This document shows, piece by piece, positions 46,761 to 56,613 of a stretch of DNA of 64,000 nucleotides. Position 1 is the stretch's first letter; each line of letters begins with the position of its first letter. The stretch comes from Nicotiana tabacum (lineage: Eukaryota; Streptophyta; Magnoliopsida; Solanales; Solanaceae): positions 117,240,698-117,304,697 of the forward strand of contig NC_134096.1 of the NCBI RefSeq assembly GCF_000715075.1, read 5' to 3'. Below the pieces are notes generated by a model. It did not search any database. It saw only the letters and a program-made list of their open reading frames with translations, and was not told where the DNA came from. The translations under genes and the position numbers were made by a program.

Positions 46761-48368
46761 AGATTATTATTTTCAATTAGTTGATAAAAGGTTAACTGAC
46801 ATTTGAAGGTATAATGCAGGAATTATAAGTAACCATTTATATAAACCTACACAAAGCAAAAATACATGTAATTCACAGCGACAAAAAGCAAAAATTAAAA
46901 TCAAATAAAAAATTAGTGCTTCCGATTTTCAAAGCATTAAATGCTGGAGAGTGAAATACTCGTGGAACTGGTGGAGGAAGCAATGGTTGTTAACAAATGT
47001 TGGTGGGCATGGTCACTATGTTGATACAAGTCTCTGTCTTAAAACTGTCTTTAAAACAAATAGAGAAAGAAAAGAAAAAAATAAATGAATTTACTGATAA
47101 ATAAGGTAAAAAACATGTATGGTTTTAAAAAGTGATGGGTATCTCTATTTGAGTAAAAGGGGAAATAACGTGAAAGAAAAGGAGAAAAAAAAAAGAAATT
47201 TTAAAAGAAACATGAATCAAACGGAAAATTGACACCATGAAAAAATTTAATAATTGTCTTTGTTCTCTATTCTTTTTCTTCTTCTTTTTTCTTGTTCTTT
47301 TTTATATTAATGGTGTTGGATTAATTTGTACGCACTTTGATTAATTTATTAAAAGAATTTAACTCGCAAGTCGCAAGTAATTGCCAAGATAATCTTGCAC
47401 ATTAAGACTACAACAAACGGGCTCGCATCAAATATTGTAACTGAATTCGAACAGATTTCCGGATTACCGCAATCATCAGGATATGGAAGATCACAATTTA
47501 AATTTCAATTGGAAAAAAAGGTAGGTGATTTTTTTTTTCTTCATATTATTTAAACTTTGATGAATAGAATTATTGGATAATCAAATAGAATTATTGGATA
47601 ATCAAAGTGCACACAACCTAATAAGGACACCATCTATTAAAAAAAGGAAAAAAAAAGAAAGAAAGAAAAGGAGAACGAATAAGTCATAGATTATATAGGG
47701 ACCTCTTCCCTCTACAACCCAACACAAGATGGTGAGATTTTAGGTCCCAAAGAACAGTCTTCAGAACCTAGAGGGCAGAGTGTACACTGCCTTTACAAAT
47801 AAATATTTCAGTGTTGGTAGGTATTTCATATCTCTGATAAAGTTGTATTATTAATCATAATTAAGTATACTTCACACAACTTGGCATGATAATTATTTAT
47901 TCGTCAGAAATTAAATTTAGAAAAATTAAACAGACTAGAGCATCTTCACTCTCACTAGTAGACTAGCAGAATTATACTAATCCGGTCAATATTATATATG
48001 CGACATAATTATAGGTGCAGTTTTTACTGCAGACTAGTAAAATACCCTGACTGACATTAGATTGCTTACTGGCAGAAGCTAGTTGACACAATGATATTTG
48101 ATCACTACAATTTTTATTTACTGTCGATTTCAGCACATTAAAAATCCAAGTCCTTATAATCATAGCCATACATATCAGTAGAAATTCATCATAATTATAC
48201 ATAAAACGCCCAAAAATAACTCTGTAGTTTAATTAACATTTTGCTAATAAAATATAACTTAGATAAAAAAGGAAAACAACATCAATGATAATTGTGGGAC
48301 ACATAACATTCCTTTTGGCTCACTATGTTTACTTTCTTTTTTTTTTCATCAAAGTGTTGAACAAAAGC

Positions 48369-49409
48369 TCAAGGCATGTTGTCTTCAACTTGGAACTCCT
48401 CTTCATTCTCAAAGTTGTTGTTGTTGCTGTTGTATTCATTGTTTCCATAGGTGTTCCTGTTGTTGTACTGTTGGTTCATTGCAGCAAATTCTCTTGCATT
48501 TTCATATGGATCCCTAGCATGCTTCCCAGCGTTGATATCATAATAGAATTTCCCATTTCCCAAGAATCTTGTGTCACTCATCCCCTGCTGCTGGTGCACT
48601 CTGTAATTACTTTTGCCAGTATTGTAGTTATTGTAGTTGGTGGAGTAGCTTTGTTCTTGATTGTTGTTGTAATTGTTTCCGTAATTTGTTGGGTTGGTGC
48701 TGTAAGTACTGGCACTTAATCTTGTTTCACTCAACTCCTCTTGCTCGTTGTTGTTGTTATTGTTGTAATAAGTGTTACCATTATTGTAGTACTCCTCCTC
48801 TTCATTGTTGTTGTTGTTATCGTTATTATTGTAAGTGTTGCCACCGTTGTAGTACTGCTGCTTCTGCTGGTTGTTACTGTAAAAGTTGTCACCGCCGTAG
48901 AACTGTTGCTGCTGGTTGTTGCTCCTAGTACTATAATCACTGACGCCATTATAGTACTGTTGTTGGTTGTTGTTATTGTTGTTGTTGCTGTTCCCGTAAT
49001 TGGTGGGACCACTGTAGAATTGGTTGTTATTAGAGGCAGTGGTGGTTGTAGTGTGCTTGGGTGTGAACTCATTGTTATTCAAATCATTTTCATTAGTGTT
49101 GTCCTCAGGGACAGTCACATAAGAAACAGGGTTGTAATTCTTGGGAAGGTATTTGCTGTTGGGAAGATTGTGGACAGAAGGATTATTAGTGGTGACAGAG
49201 TCATGACCATATAGGCCATAGGCTCCATTTTCATTCTCTGGCATGAAATTAGGTTCTTGTTCTTTGTTGGGAATAACTGTTTGTGTCTCTTTCTCACCAT
49301 TGTTGCTGGGGACTTTGTTGAAGAATTGACCGTCCCTTGCATGAATTTGGAGTGAAGACAAGAGAGTAAGGAGGAAGATAAGGGAGAAATGTTTGGCAAT
49401 GGGTGCCAT
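48369..49409 (-). CDS. Protein E6-like, secreted Asn-rich protein
   Basis: A single-exon gene for 346 residues. An N-terminal signal peptide (MAPIAKHFSLIFLLTLLSSL, then QIHA) predicts export to the cell wall. The middle is low complexity: runs of Asn and Gln with recurring NNxQxYYNGG/NTY units, and a Glu patch (NEEEEYYNN). Near the C-terminus, about residues 270-290, is the family signature GMSDTRFLGNGKFYYDI, shared with cotton fibre E6 and its homologues; a related partial copy (LSETRLSA) precedes it. The tail is acidic (FENEEEFQVEDNMP). E6 proteins are abundant in elongating cells, but their molecular role is not established. It is longer than cotton E6 as I recall it, mostly through Asn-codon expansion. 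The start is the only ATG giving a signal peptide, about 85 bp below a TATA box. Intact; the only convincing host gene here. Confidence 0.88.
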   Translation of the reverse strand: MAPIAKHFSLIFLLTLLSSLQIHARDGQFFNKVPSNNGEKETQTVIPNKEQEPNFMPENENGAYGLYGHDSVTTNNPSVHNLPNSKYLPKNYNPVSYVTVPEDNTNENDLNNNEFTPKHTTTTTASNNNQFYSGPTNYGNSNNNNNNNQQQYYNGVSDYSTRSNNQQQQFYGGDNFYSNNQQKQQYYNGGNTYNNNDNNNNNEEEEYYNNGNTYYNNNNNNEQEELSETRLSASTYSTNPTNYGNNYNNNQEQSYSTNYNNYNTGKSNYRVHQQQGMSDTRFLGNGKFYYDINAGKHARDPYENAREFAAMNQQYNNRNTYGNNEYNSNNNNFENEEEFQVEDNMP

Positions 49410-49492
49410 TTTGGATAGGCAAAAGAATTAAGAGAGAGATGTGAAATTATGTTGTGTAATTCCTCTATGGCTGTGAACTTGCAATGGACTGT

Positions 49493-49501
49493 CTTTATAT
49501 A
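49493..49501 (-). promoter_or_regulatory. TATA box of the E6-like gene
   Basis: On the minus strand TATATAAAG within CTCTATATAAAGACAG, about 84-92 bases upstream of the ATG at 49409. This leaves room for a 5' leader of roughly 55 bases. Confidence 0.65.
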
Positions 49502-49504
49502 GAG

Positions 49505-51357
49505 ACCCTTTATCTCTCTTTTGTGTGTCTACTTATTTGTTTTGAATTTCTTATTAGTTCCAATTTTTAAACATTTACTTTCCTTTTTCCTTTAGTTTTA
49601 ATTTTTGAGTGGGGAGTGATTATCTCTCCCTCCATTTTTCATGCTTATTAGGTGCAAATGGGGACAGGAAAAATGGAGGAAGAAAGTGGTCCCCTCCGTA
49701 ATTATAGCACTTTAACAAAAGGGTTCATTTGTTCGATGGATGTTTCTAATTTGTTTAGAGTTTAATTTTCCGATACTGTAAAAGAATTATAATATTATAT
49801 TATATCACTTCAAAATAGGAGTAACAATTTATAGTAAGTTAATTGATAATTGAAAATAAGGCAGATAATCATTTATAATATATTTCTAAATACTGAGTTC
49901 CTCTTTATCATTTTATTTTTCTTTAGTTTTTGTAATTTCCTCTAGAGCCGTACGTTTATTATATATGCACTTGCAGAAAACTACAATTATATGCATTTAA
50001 CTTTATCCTTAAGATTCAGTCATGCGGCTCAAAGCGTAATCCTTGTGCTTTAGCTGGAAGATCGTAGTTTTCCTTTTCTTTTCATAATAATTTTAAATCA
50101 ATTAACTTTTCAAGAACACAACAAAATTAGTAATGATTCTAAAGAATATAACTTTAAGCTTTTAGGGTTTACGCAACTTTTGATACATATGGTAAAGGAT
50201 CCCGAGGTAGTAGGTTCCAAGTAAGTAATCCAAGGTCAAAATTCCCACTACAATAACTCGATTGACAATCCAATGTAACATAAATTTGATAACTAATTCT
50301 TTTTTGGCAATTTACTAATTTTATTTTTGGTAGGTGAAGTGTTAAATTTCCTCTATTCAATGGTTAAGGCTTAAGAATATGGGCTTTTCCTTACCCTAGT
50401 GAGCTCGTATCACCGTGTAAGGTAGGAAAGTATGTTGTTCTTAAATTAAGGTAAAAATAACTAACAACGTTTTCAAAATTCATCTAAAAATTTAAGCTTT
50501 TTCTTTAACAATGTGAAATTCGAAACTCGCCGACTCGACTATAAACTCTTAACTACTGCTACTAGATCTCATATTACAGACTAAAATAACAAACCAGCTG
50601 ACAAGTAATTAGACTCCTCTACTTCTATTTTTAAGTTAATAGTTCGAGTTACATTTGGATAAATAAAATAATTACTCATTATCTTGTATTTGAGGTTGCC
50701 GAATAACTAAAAAGAAAAAGAAAAAGAAAAGGACAACCCCCGGTTCTTCTCTGGGCCCAGTCCCCCTTACCGAACAAGAGGTTATTGAAACTACAAAAAG
50801 AAAAAAAAAGAGAAACTAATATAAAGAAGAAAGAAAAAGAAAAGGGCAAGAAAGAAAAAGGGGAGAGAGAAAGGAAAACGAGTGAGGAGATGAAGGGAAA
50901 ATTGGAAAGAAAAGAAGCGGGGATTGTGGAGTGAGGAGTGACTGAGAAAGGAAAGAGTGGCAATGGGGGACATTGAAAGTAATGGGATTCATACCATGTG
51001 CCTAACTCTTCATCTATTGTGTAATAGACTAACGTCAATAGGGGTACCCCTTTTACTTCTTATGCTGAAATTTTCCTACTACTCAATCCCTTTTGTGCAC
51101 GCTTAGGTATAGAAAATACTTATCTACACTCATATTTACACTACCAAATCATTTAACTTTTAGTGTTACAACCTAAATTGAGAAGAGTAACTCTAATATA
51201 CTGACATTTCATTTAATTGTATATTATGAGATTCCCTAAAAAGATAATTACAAATAATTATTCATTCTAAATAAAAAGTTAACAGAAAAATAAAGCAAAC
51301 AACTTGTTACAGCATATTAAATTACACGAATAATGTGAAAAATAATTTACAAGACAA
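49505..51357. other. Upstream region of the E6-like gene and intergenic DNA
   Basis: No gene seen. The first few hundred bases should hold the E6-like promoter. 50700-50985 is strongly purine-rich on the plus strand (GAAAGAAAAAG, GGGGAGAGAGAAAGG), so the minus strand shows spurious Phe/Leu/Ser-rich frames. No terminal repeats or target duplication mark it as an element. Confidence 0.55.
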
Positions 51358-52031
51358 TGTATATGTTTACGGATGAAATCGAGCCCATGGGACGCCTCGA
51401 ATTTCAATGAAGTAAACGGAGCAAGAGACGTGGTTACAATGAACCGGAATCGAGGCAAGGAGCCCTCGAGTCGGGGTCCGGGCAAAACACTTGCCCTCGG
51501 AAGCATCGGGGCCACGATCCCCAGGTTCGATTTGAATCCTAAAAACCTCGGAGAGCATTATCAGATAATCGAGCGCGACCAACAAAGGGCCGTGATATCC
51601 GTGACCAGCCGGATGTCACGGCGTGAATCTCGGCACCTATCGGCAGAAAATCGGTGATTAGTAAAACGAAAGATTTTTACCTTTTAGAGAATTGTACTTG
51701 GGGTACAACTCCCCTACTATATAAATAGGGGTCTGATTATTCATTAGGGACATTGTAATACGCATATCAAGGCAATATACTCTTATTTTCTCTTTTATTC
51801 AAAGTTTTTACTTTTGTTCATTAATTCATCATTAACGTGAGCCTCTGATCGAAGGCAGGCATTTCATTAAAGTTGTCACTGAGTCCGAGATCACTTCCCT
51901 TAATTGGTTTGAAAAATTATTATATCCTTTATCTATTTAATCTAACACAATTTATCATTTGTATTGAATTAATCCGCGTATCCTTAAAACCACTTATAAA
52001 TTTAATTGTTATTCGTTTTTTAAGGTAAACG
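51358..52031 (+). repeat. 5' LTR of the Tat-like element
   Basis: Begins TGTATATG and matches 59785-60450 (TGAAATCGAGCCC, GGGACGCCTCGA, GTAAACGGAGCAAGAGACG, CGGCGTGAATCTCGGCAC). TATA box TATATAAATAG at 51718-51728. The end is placed where similarity stops, just before the primer site; the terminal CA appears mutated. Confidence 0.82.
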
Positions 52032-52033
52032 GT

Positions 52034-52050
52034 TTGGCACCCACCGTAGG
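52034..52050 (+). other. Primer binding site of the Tat-like element
   Basis: TTGGCACCCACCGTAGG directly after the LTR, the place and form of the PBS in Solanaceae Tat-type elements (usually TGGCGCCCACCGTGGGG). I do not assign the tRNA. Confidence 0.7.
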
Positions 52051-52144
52051 GCTAAGGATAATAGTGGCAATTGATATCAATTTCCATAACACACTTTATT
52101 TTAGACTTGTTCTTTGAGTTTTTAATTTCAGGTCAAAATTAAAA

Positions 52145-52930
52145 ATGTCGAACTCCCAATCTGCCAATTTGAATGTGGATACTTAATCCGACCACCATGG
52201 CGAGAACAATAGCATGGTACTTAGCAACGAGGTGCCCCTTGTTGACCCCAACGAAGTCCCAGTCTCTGATCTGATCAATGCTAACTCACACGTGACTATC
52301 GAAGCAAACTTGCCTATTGACCCTGAAAATAGCATCCGCGTGGGAGCTTGGTCGATAGCCCAGAGTACACACGACGGCGAAGGTGATGGGATCAATTTGC
52401 GCGTGATCTTCGAAATGTTACAGGCTCAACAGGCAGTTATAGTCGAGTTGCAGAATCAAAGTCGCACCCCCAGTAGGGTTGAGCCCGAATCATCCTAGGA
52501 AAATGCTCGCAGAAATGGACCGGCCACAGAAAGGCCGGGTGAAGCATAACTCGGGACCAACCCTGAGATAATAAGATGCTTGAGGAACTGACGAAACGGG
52601 TGGAGTTGGAAGAAAAGAAATTCGAAGCCAACAACAAAAAAATGGAGACCTATAACTACATGGGCGATCAAATCCCAAGAGTACCACCTATACTGAAGGG
52701 CCTGGATTCCAAAATATTTGTCCAAAAGCCTTTCCCTCCGAGCGTAACTCCGAAGGCAATCCCAAAGAAGTACTGTATGTCCGAAATTCCGAAGTATAAT
52801 GGGATAACTGATCCAAAAGAACATATGACCTCCTACACATGCGCCATGAAAGGGAACGACTTGGAAGATGATGAAATCAAGTTCGTTTGGCTGAAAAAGT
52901 TGAGAGACCTTGTCAAAAGGAGCTATGATC
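52145..52930 (+). pseudogene. gag: gag of the Tat-like element, truncated
   Basis: Starts MSNSQSANLN at 52145. A TAA stop replaces a likely CAA at codon 14, and another stop (TAG) follows at about 52496. A frame change then leads into the conserved part at 52576-52930 (RVPPILKG, PFPPSVTPKAIPKKYCM, IPKYNGITDPKEHMTSYT, KGNDLEDDEIKF), recognisable as Tat-group Gag. It ends abruptly near LVKR at about 52915, where RT sequence begins in another frame. The rest of Gag, the protease and the first part of RT are missing. Confidence 0.82.
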
Positions 52931-55295
52931 AATCTCGACAAGATCAAGGCCATAGAAGACATCACTGTGGTGGATAACGTCAAGGTCGTTCAAAGGCTAA
53001 CCAGGCGCATAGGCGCCTTGGGTCGATTCATTTCGAGGTCCTTCGACAAGGGCCATCGGTTCTTCTCGTTATTGAAGAAGAATAAGAATAGCTTCTCGTG
53101 GACCTCGGAGTGCCAGCAAGCTTTGGAAGAATTCAAATGGTACCTTTCGAGTCCACCTTTGCTTCATACTTTGAAGAAAGATAAATAGGTGTGCCTGTAC
53201 TTAGTGGTATCTGAGATAGCGGTAAGTGGAGTCCTAGTCCGGGAAAAAGAAGGTACGTAATTTCCTATATATTATGTTAGCAGGACTCTATACGAGGCCG
53301 AAACGAGGTATCCTCACCTGGAGAAATTGGCGCTCGCTTTGCTAAGCGCCTTTAGGAAGTTGAGGCCATACTTTCAATACCACCCCATATGTGTCGTGAC
53401 TACTTACCCATTGAGGAACATAAAAGCGAAGCCCAAGCTCTCAGGACGATTGGACAAATGGGTCGTTGAAATTAGTGGGTACGATATTGAATATCGACCC
53501 CGAACCGCCATTAAATCTCAAATTTTGGCAGACTTTGTGGTTGATGCCACGTCGGCCATAATACCCGAAGTCGAAAAGGAATTATTGTTAACCTCGAAGA
53601 CCTTCTCGAGGATTTGGACCCTCTTTACGGATGGTGCTTCGAACGCAAAGGGGTCCGGACTTGGCATCGTATGGAAGCAGCCCACGGGTAACATAGTTAG
53701 GCATTCTATTAGGACTGTGAGATATGACTAAGAATGAGGCCATGATTGTAGGTCTTGAACTGGCTAAAAGCCTGGGGGGCGAGGTGATCGAAGCTAAATT
53801 CTATTCCCTCCTTGTGGTGAATCAAGTTAATGGGACGTTCGAAGTGAAAGAGGAATGAATGCGAAGATACTTGGATAAACTACAGGTAATACTACATTAA
53901 TTCAACGAGTGGACCCTGCAACATGTACCCAAGGATCAAAACAGCGAAGCCGATGCTCTAGCTAACTTGGGGTCATCAGTTGATGACGATGAATTCAGTT
54001 CGGGAATGGTTGTACAACTCATGAAATCAGTAGTGGAAGAAGGCAACGTTGAGATAAACTCGACAAGCTTAACCTGGGACTAGAGAAACAAGTATATAGA
54101 TTACCTGAAAATCGGAAACTTCCCTTGGATCCTAAAGAATCGAGAGCTATGTGTATGAAGGCGGTTGGGTTCAGCCTATTCGACGATAACACCCTATTCA
54201 GAAGAACGTTCGATGGTCCACTCGCCAAACGTCTGAACCGGGAGACACCGAATATGTTTTGAAGGATGTTCACGAAGGCACATGCGGGAACCATTCGGTG
54301 GCCGAATCATTGGTTCGTAAGATAATCAGAGCAGGCTATTACTGGATCGACATGGAGAAAGATGCAAAGGAGTTCGTGCAGAAATGTGACGGCTGTAAGA
54401 GGCATGCACCAATGATCTATCAACTTGGGGAGCTACTACATTTGGTCTTGTCAACTTGGCCATTCACGAAATAGGGAATGGACATCGTCGGTCCCCTGCC
54501 ATGGGGACCCGGTAAGGCTCAAATTATATTATTTATGACCGACTAATTTTCTAAATGGGTTGAGGCTCATGCATTTGAGAAAGTCAGAGAAAAAAAAGTT
54601 ATTGATCTTATTTGGGACCACATAATATGTCGGTTCAAGATGCCGACCGATATCGTATGTGACAACAGGAAGCAGTTCATCTTTAGTAAGGTAAGCAAAG
54701 TTTTCGAGGATCATAAGATCAAAAGAATCTTGTCAACACCCTATCTCCCTTATGGGAACGGGCAGGGGAAGTCTACAAACAAGACCATACTCCAAAACCT
54801 TAAGAAAAGTTTGACCATAAATGTTTCCCGATGTCCTGTGGGCATACCGTATGACCTCAAAGTCAAGTACCGAGGCCACCCTATTTTTGTTGGTCTACGG
54901 TGCCGAAGCACTAATACCAGTCGAGATAGGAGAATCGAGTTTCAGGTTTCGATATGCGATCGTAGAGTCGAACGGTGAGGCCATGGGCATGAGCCTAGAA
55001 CTATTGGATGAGAGGCATGAGGTCTCCCTTGTCCGGTTGCCCGCCCAGAAATAGCGAATCAAAAGGTAATACAACCGGAGAGCCAACCTCTGGCACTTCA
55101 ATATCAGGGACTTGCTGTTAAAAAAGGTGACACTGAATACCCAGAACTAGAACGAAGGGAAGATGGGACCGAATTAGGAAGGTCCATATCGAATTATCGA
55201 GATTACCGGTAAATATTCGTACAAACTCGAAACAGGGAATGATGAGTGGCTACCGAACAACTGGAACGTGACCCACTTAAAATGATACTACTACT
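52910..55295 (+). pseudogene. pol: pol remnant of the Tat-like element (RT end, RNase H, INT)
   Basis: Starts inside the RT thumb/connection (LDKIKAIEDITVVDNVKVVQ, ALGRFISRSFDKGHRFFSLL). A stop (about 53186) precedes the connection and RNase H-like region (YDIEYRPRTAIKSQILADF, LFTDGASNAKGSGLGIV). A frameshift at about 53725 follows. Integrase shows the HHCC finger (HEGTCGNH...CDGCKRH, 54268-54410), MDIVGPLP (54478) and VCDNRKQF, but the Glu of NGQAEST is Lys (NGQGKST, about 54760). Later parts (YGAEALIPVEIG, ELLDERHEVSLVRL) and the C-terminal LPNNWNVTHLK equivalent end near 55290. Catalytically dead. Confidence 0.87.
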
Positions 55296-55865
55296 AAGGT
55301 ACGACCCCATTAATTCTTTCTTTATATATATATATTGCGAATTGGACTATCACTTGCAGGCAACAATCAAAGGATGATGTAGTTGTTAGTCCTGAAAGCA
55401 CGCGTTGCACTCTTTTCCCCTTGAGCCAATTTTGTCCCAGGTGGGTTTTCCAGTAAGATTTTTAACGAGGCAACAATAGATCGTGCTAACTTAGAATCGA
55501 AGACCGGTTTTGAATCGGAAACGATGGTCACCTCAATAGTATCCGAGCCCTCTCGACGATTGACCACGAATACTGGGGGCCATCACCTTAGGGTAATGAT
55601 TTTTAGAAAGGAAAGAAACTTTGTGCTTGAAAAGTCTAGGCTCGATGGATAGGATTTATTGTAAGGGCCAAATGGTCAAATGAATCGTGCCCGCATAGAC
55701 CACCTAAGCCATAACATGAAGCTTGTACACACTTACTATCTTGTATATTACGCACATGAATGAAAGAAAGTTTCTACCTTGCTGATACATATTTTGTCCC
55801 TTAAGACTGTTACATTTTGTTCCTTAATGATATCGTCCTAAGGGCTGCCTCTATCCAGATTCGAT

Positions 55866-56205
55866 AGATTGCCCCCACCCGGGGACTATCGTCCAAAACA
55901 AACTTGGACGGCTCGAGCTATCGAAGCCCGGAGGTACAAAACCTATTAGGCAGTGCCTAAACTTAAAAGGCTACGGCCACCCCTACTCGGGGACTATGAT
56001 CCAAAACAAACTCGGATAACTCGGGCTATCAAAGCCCGAGGATATAAAGCCTATTAGGCAGTGCCTAAACTTAAAAGGTTACCGCCACCCCCACTCGGGG
56101 ACTGTTGTCCAAGACAAACTCGGACGTCTCGAGCTATCGAAGCCCGGAGGTACAAAACCTATTATGCAGTGCCTGAACTTAAAAGGCTACGGCCACCCCT
56201 AAAAA
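55866..56205 (+). repeat. 108-bp tandem repeat in the Tat-like element
   Basis: Three copies with GGGGACT at 55881, 55989 and 56097, exactly 108 bases apart. Shared blocks include CCACCC, CAAACTCGGA, GCTATCRAAGCCCG, AAACCTATTAGGCAGTGCCT and AAACTTAAAAGG. The block lies between pol and the antisense ORF, in the untranslated region where Tat elements are known to carry variable tandem repeats. Confidence 0.92.
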
Positions 56206-56613
56206 CGGCTCGATGACGTCCAAAGCCCGTAATTAAAACATAAAGCCATCAAAATTCCAAACCGGTTCACAGGTTACCCTCGGCAAATTATAGTCTAAGA
56301 ACATTTAAACAAGCACTTTGGGGAAAGCTTTCAGTCATACCGAGCCCCCACAAGTTTCAAACAACACTTACATCGAGAACAATTCTTGTTCGAACCTATG
56401 AATAATAACTTATTACTACGTTTTATTCCATGCTAACGCATTTGAAATCTTTGCAATTGTAAAATGGATTTTAAAGGTAATAAACTTGAAAATTGCCAAA
56501 AGGGAAAAATCCTTATATATACATTCCAAAATATCTTTACAAAGGCCAGTGAAAACAGCCTCAACAAAATAAATGTACAAAATATAATAACGAGACAAAC
56601 ATTCCTAAGGCAC

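Larger units (their letters stand above)
43911..48368. other. AT-rich intergenic region left of the E6-like gene
   Basis: No gene is visible apart from the SINE, MITE and G-run features listed separately. Minor features: a perfect 21-bp tandem duplication (AATAGAATTATTGGATAATCA, 47563 and 47584), and A/G-rich tracts at about 45770-45790, 47040-47230 and 47640-47680. Frames such as 45155-45430 and 46274-46552 have no recognisable domains and no gene-like context. Confidence 0.6.

Noticed and set aside
48285..49214. Plus-strand frames rich in Val/Ile/Cys opposite the E6-like gene
   Set aside because: They are shadows of the AAC/CAA-rich minus-strand gene. The opposing frames lack any domain.
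50679..51038. 119-codon minus-strand Phe/Ser/Leu-rich frame
   Set aside because: Explained by the purine-rich plus strand (GAAAG tracts); low complexity, no domain or conserved motif.
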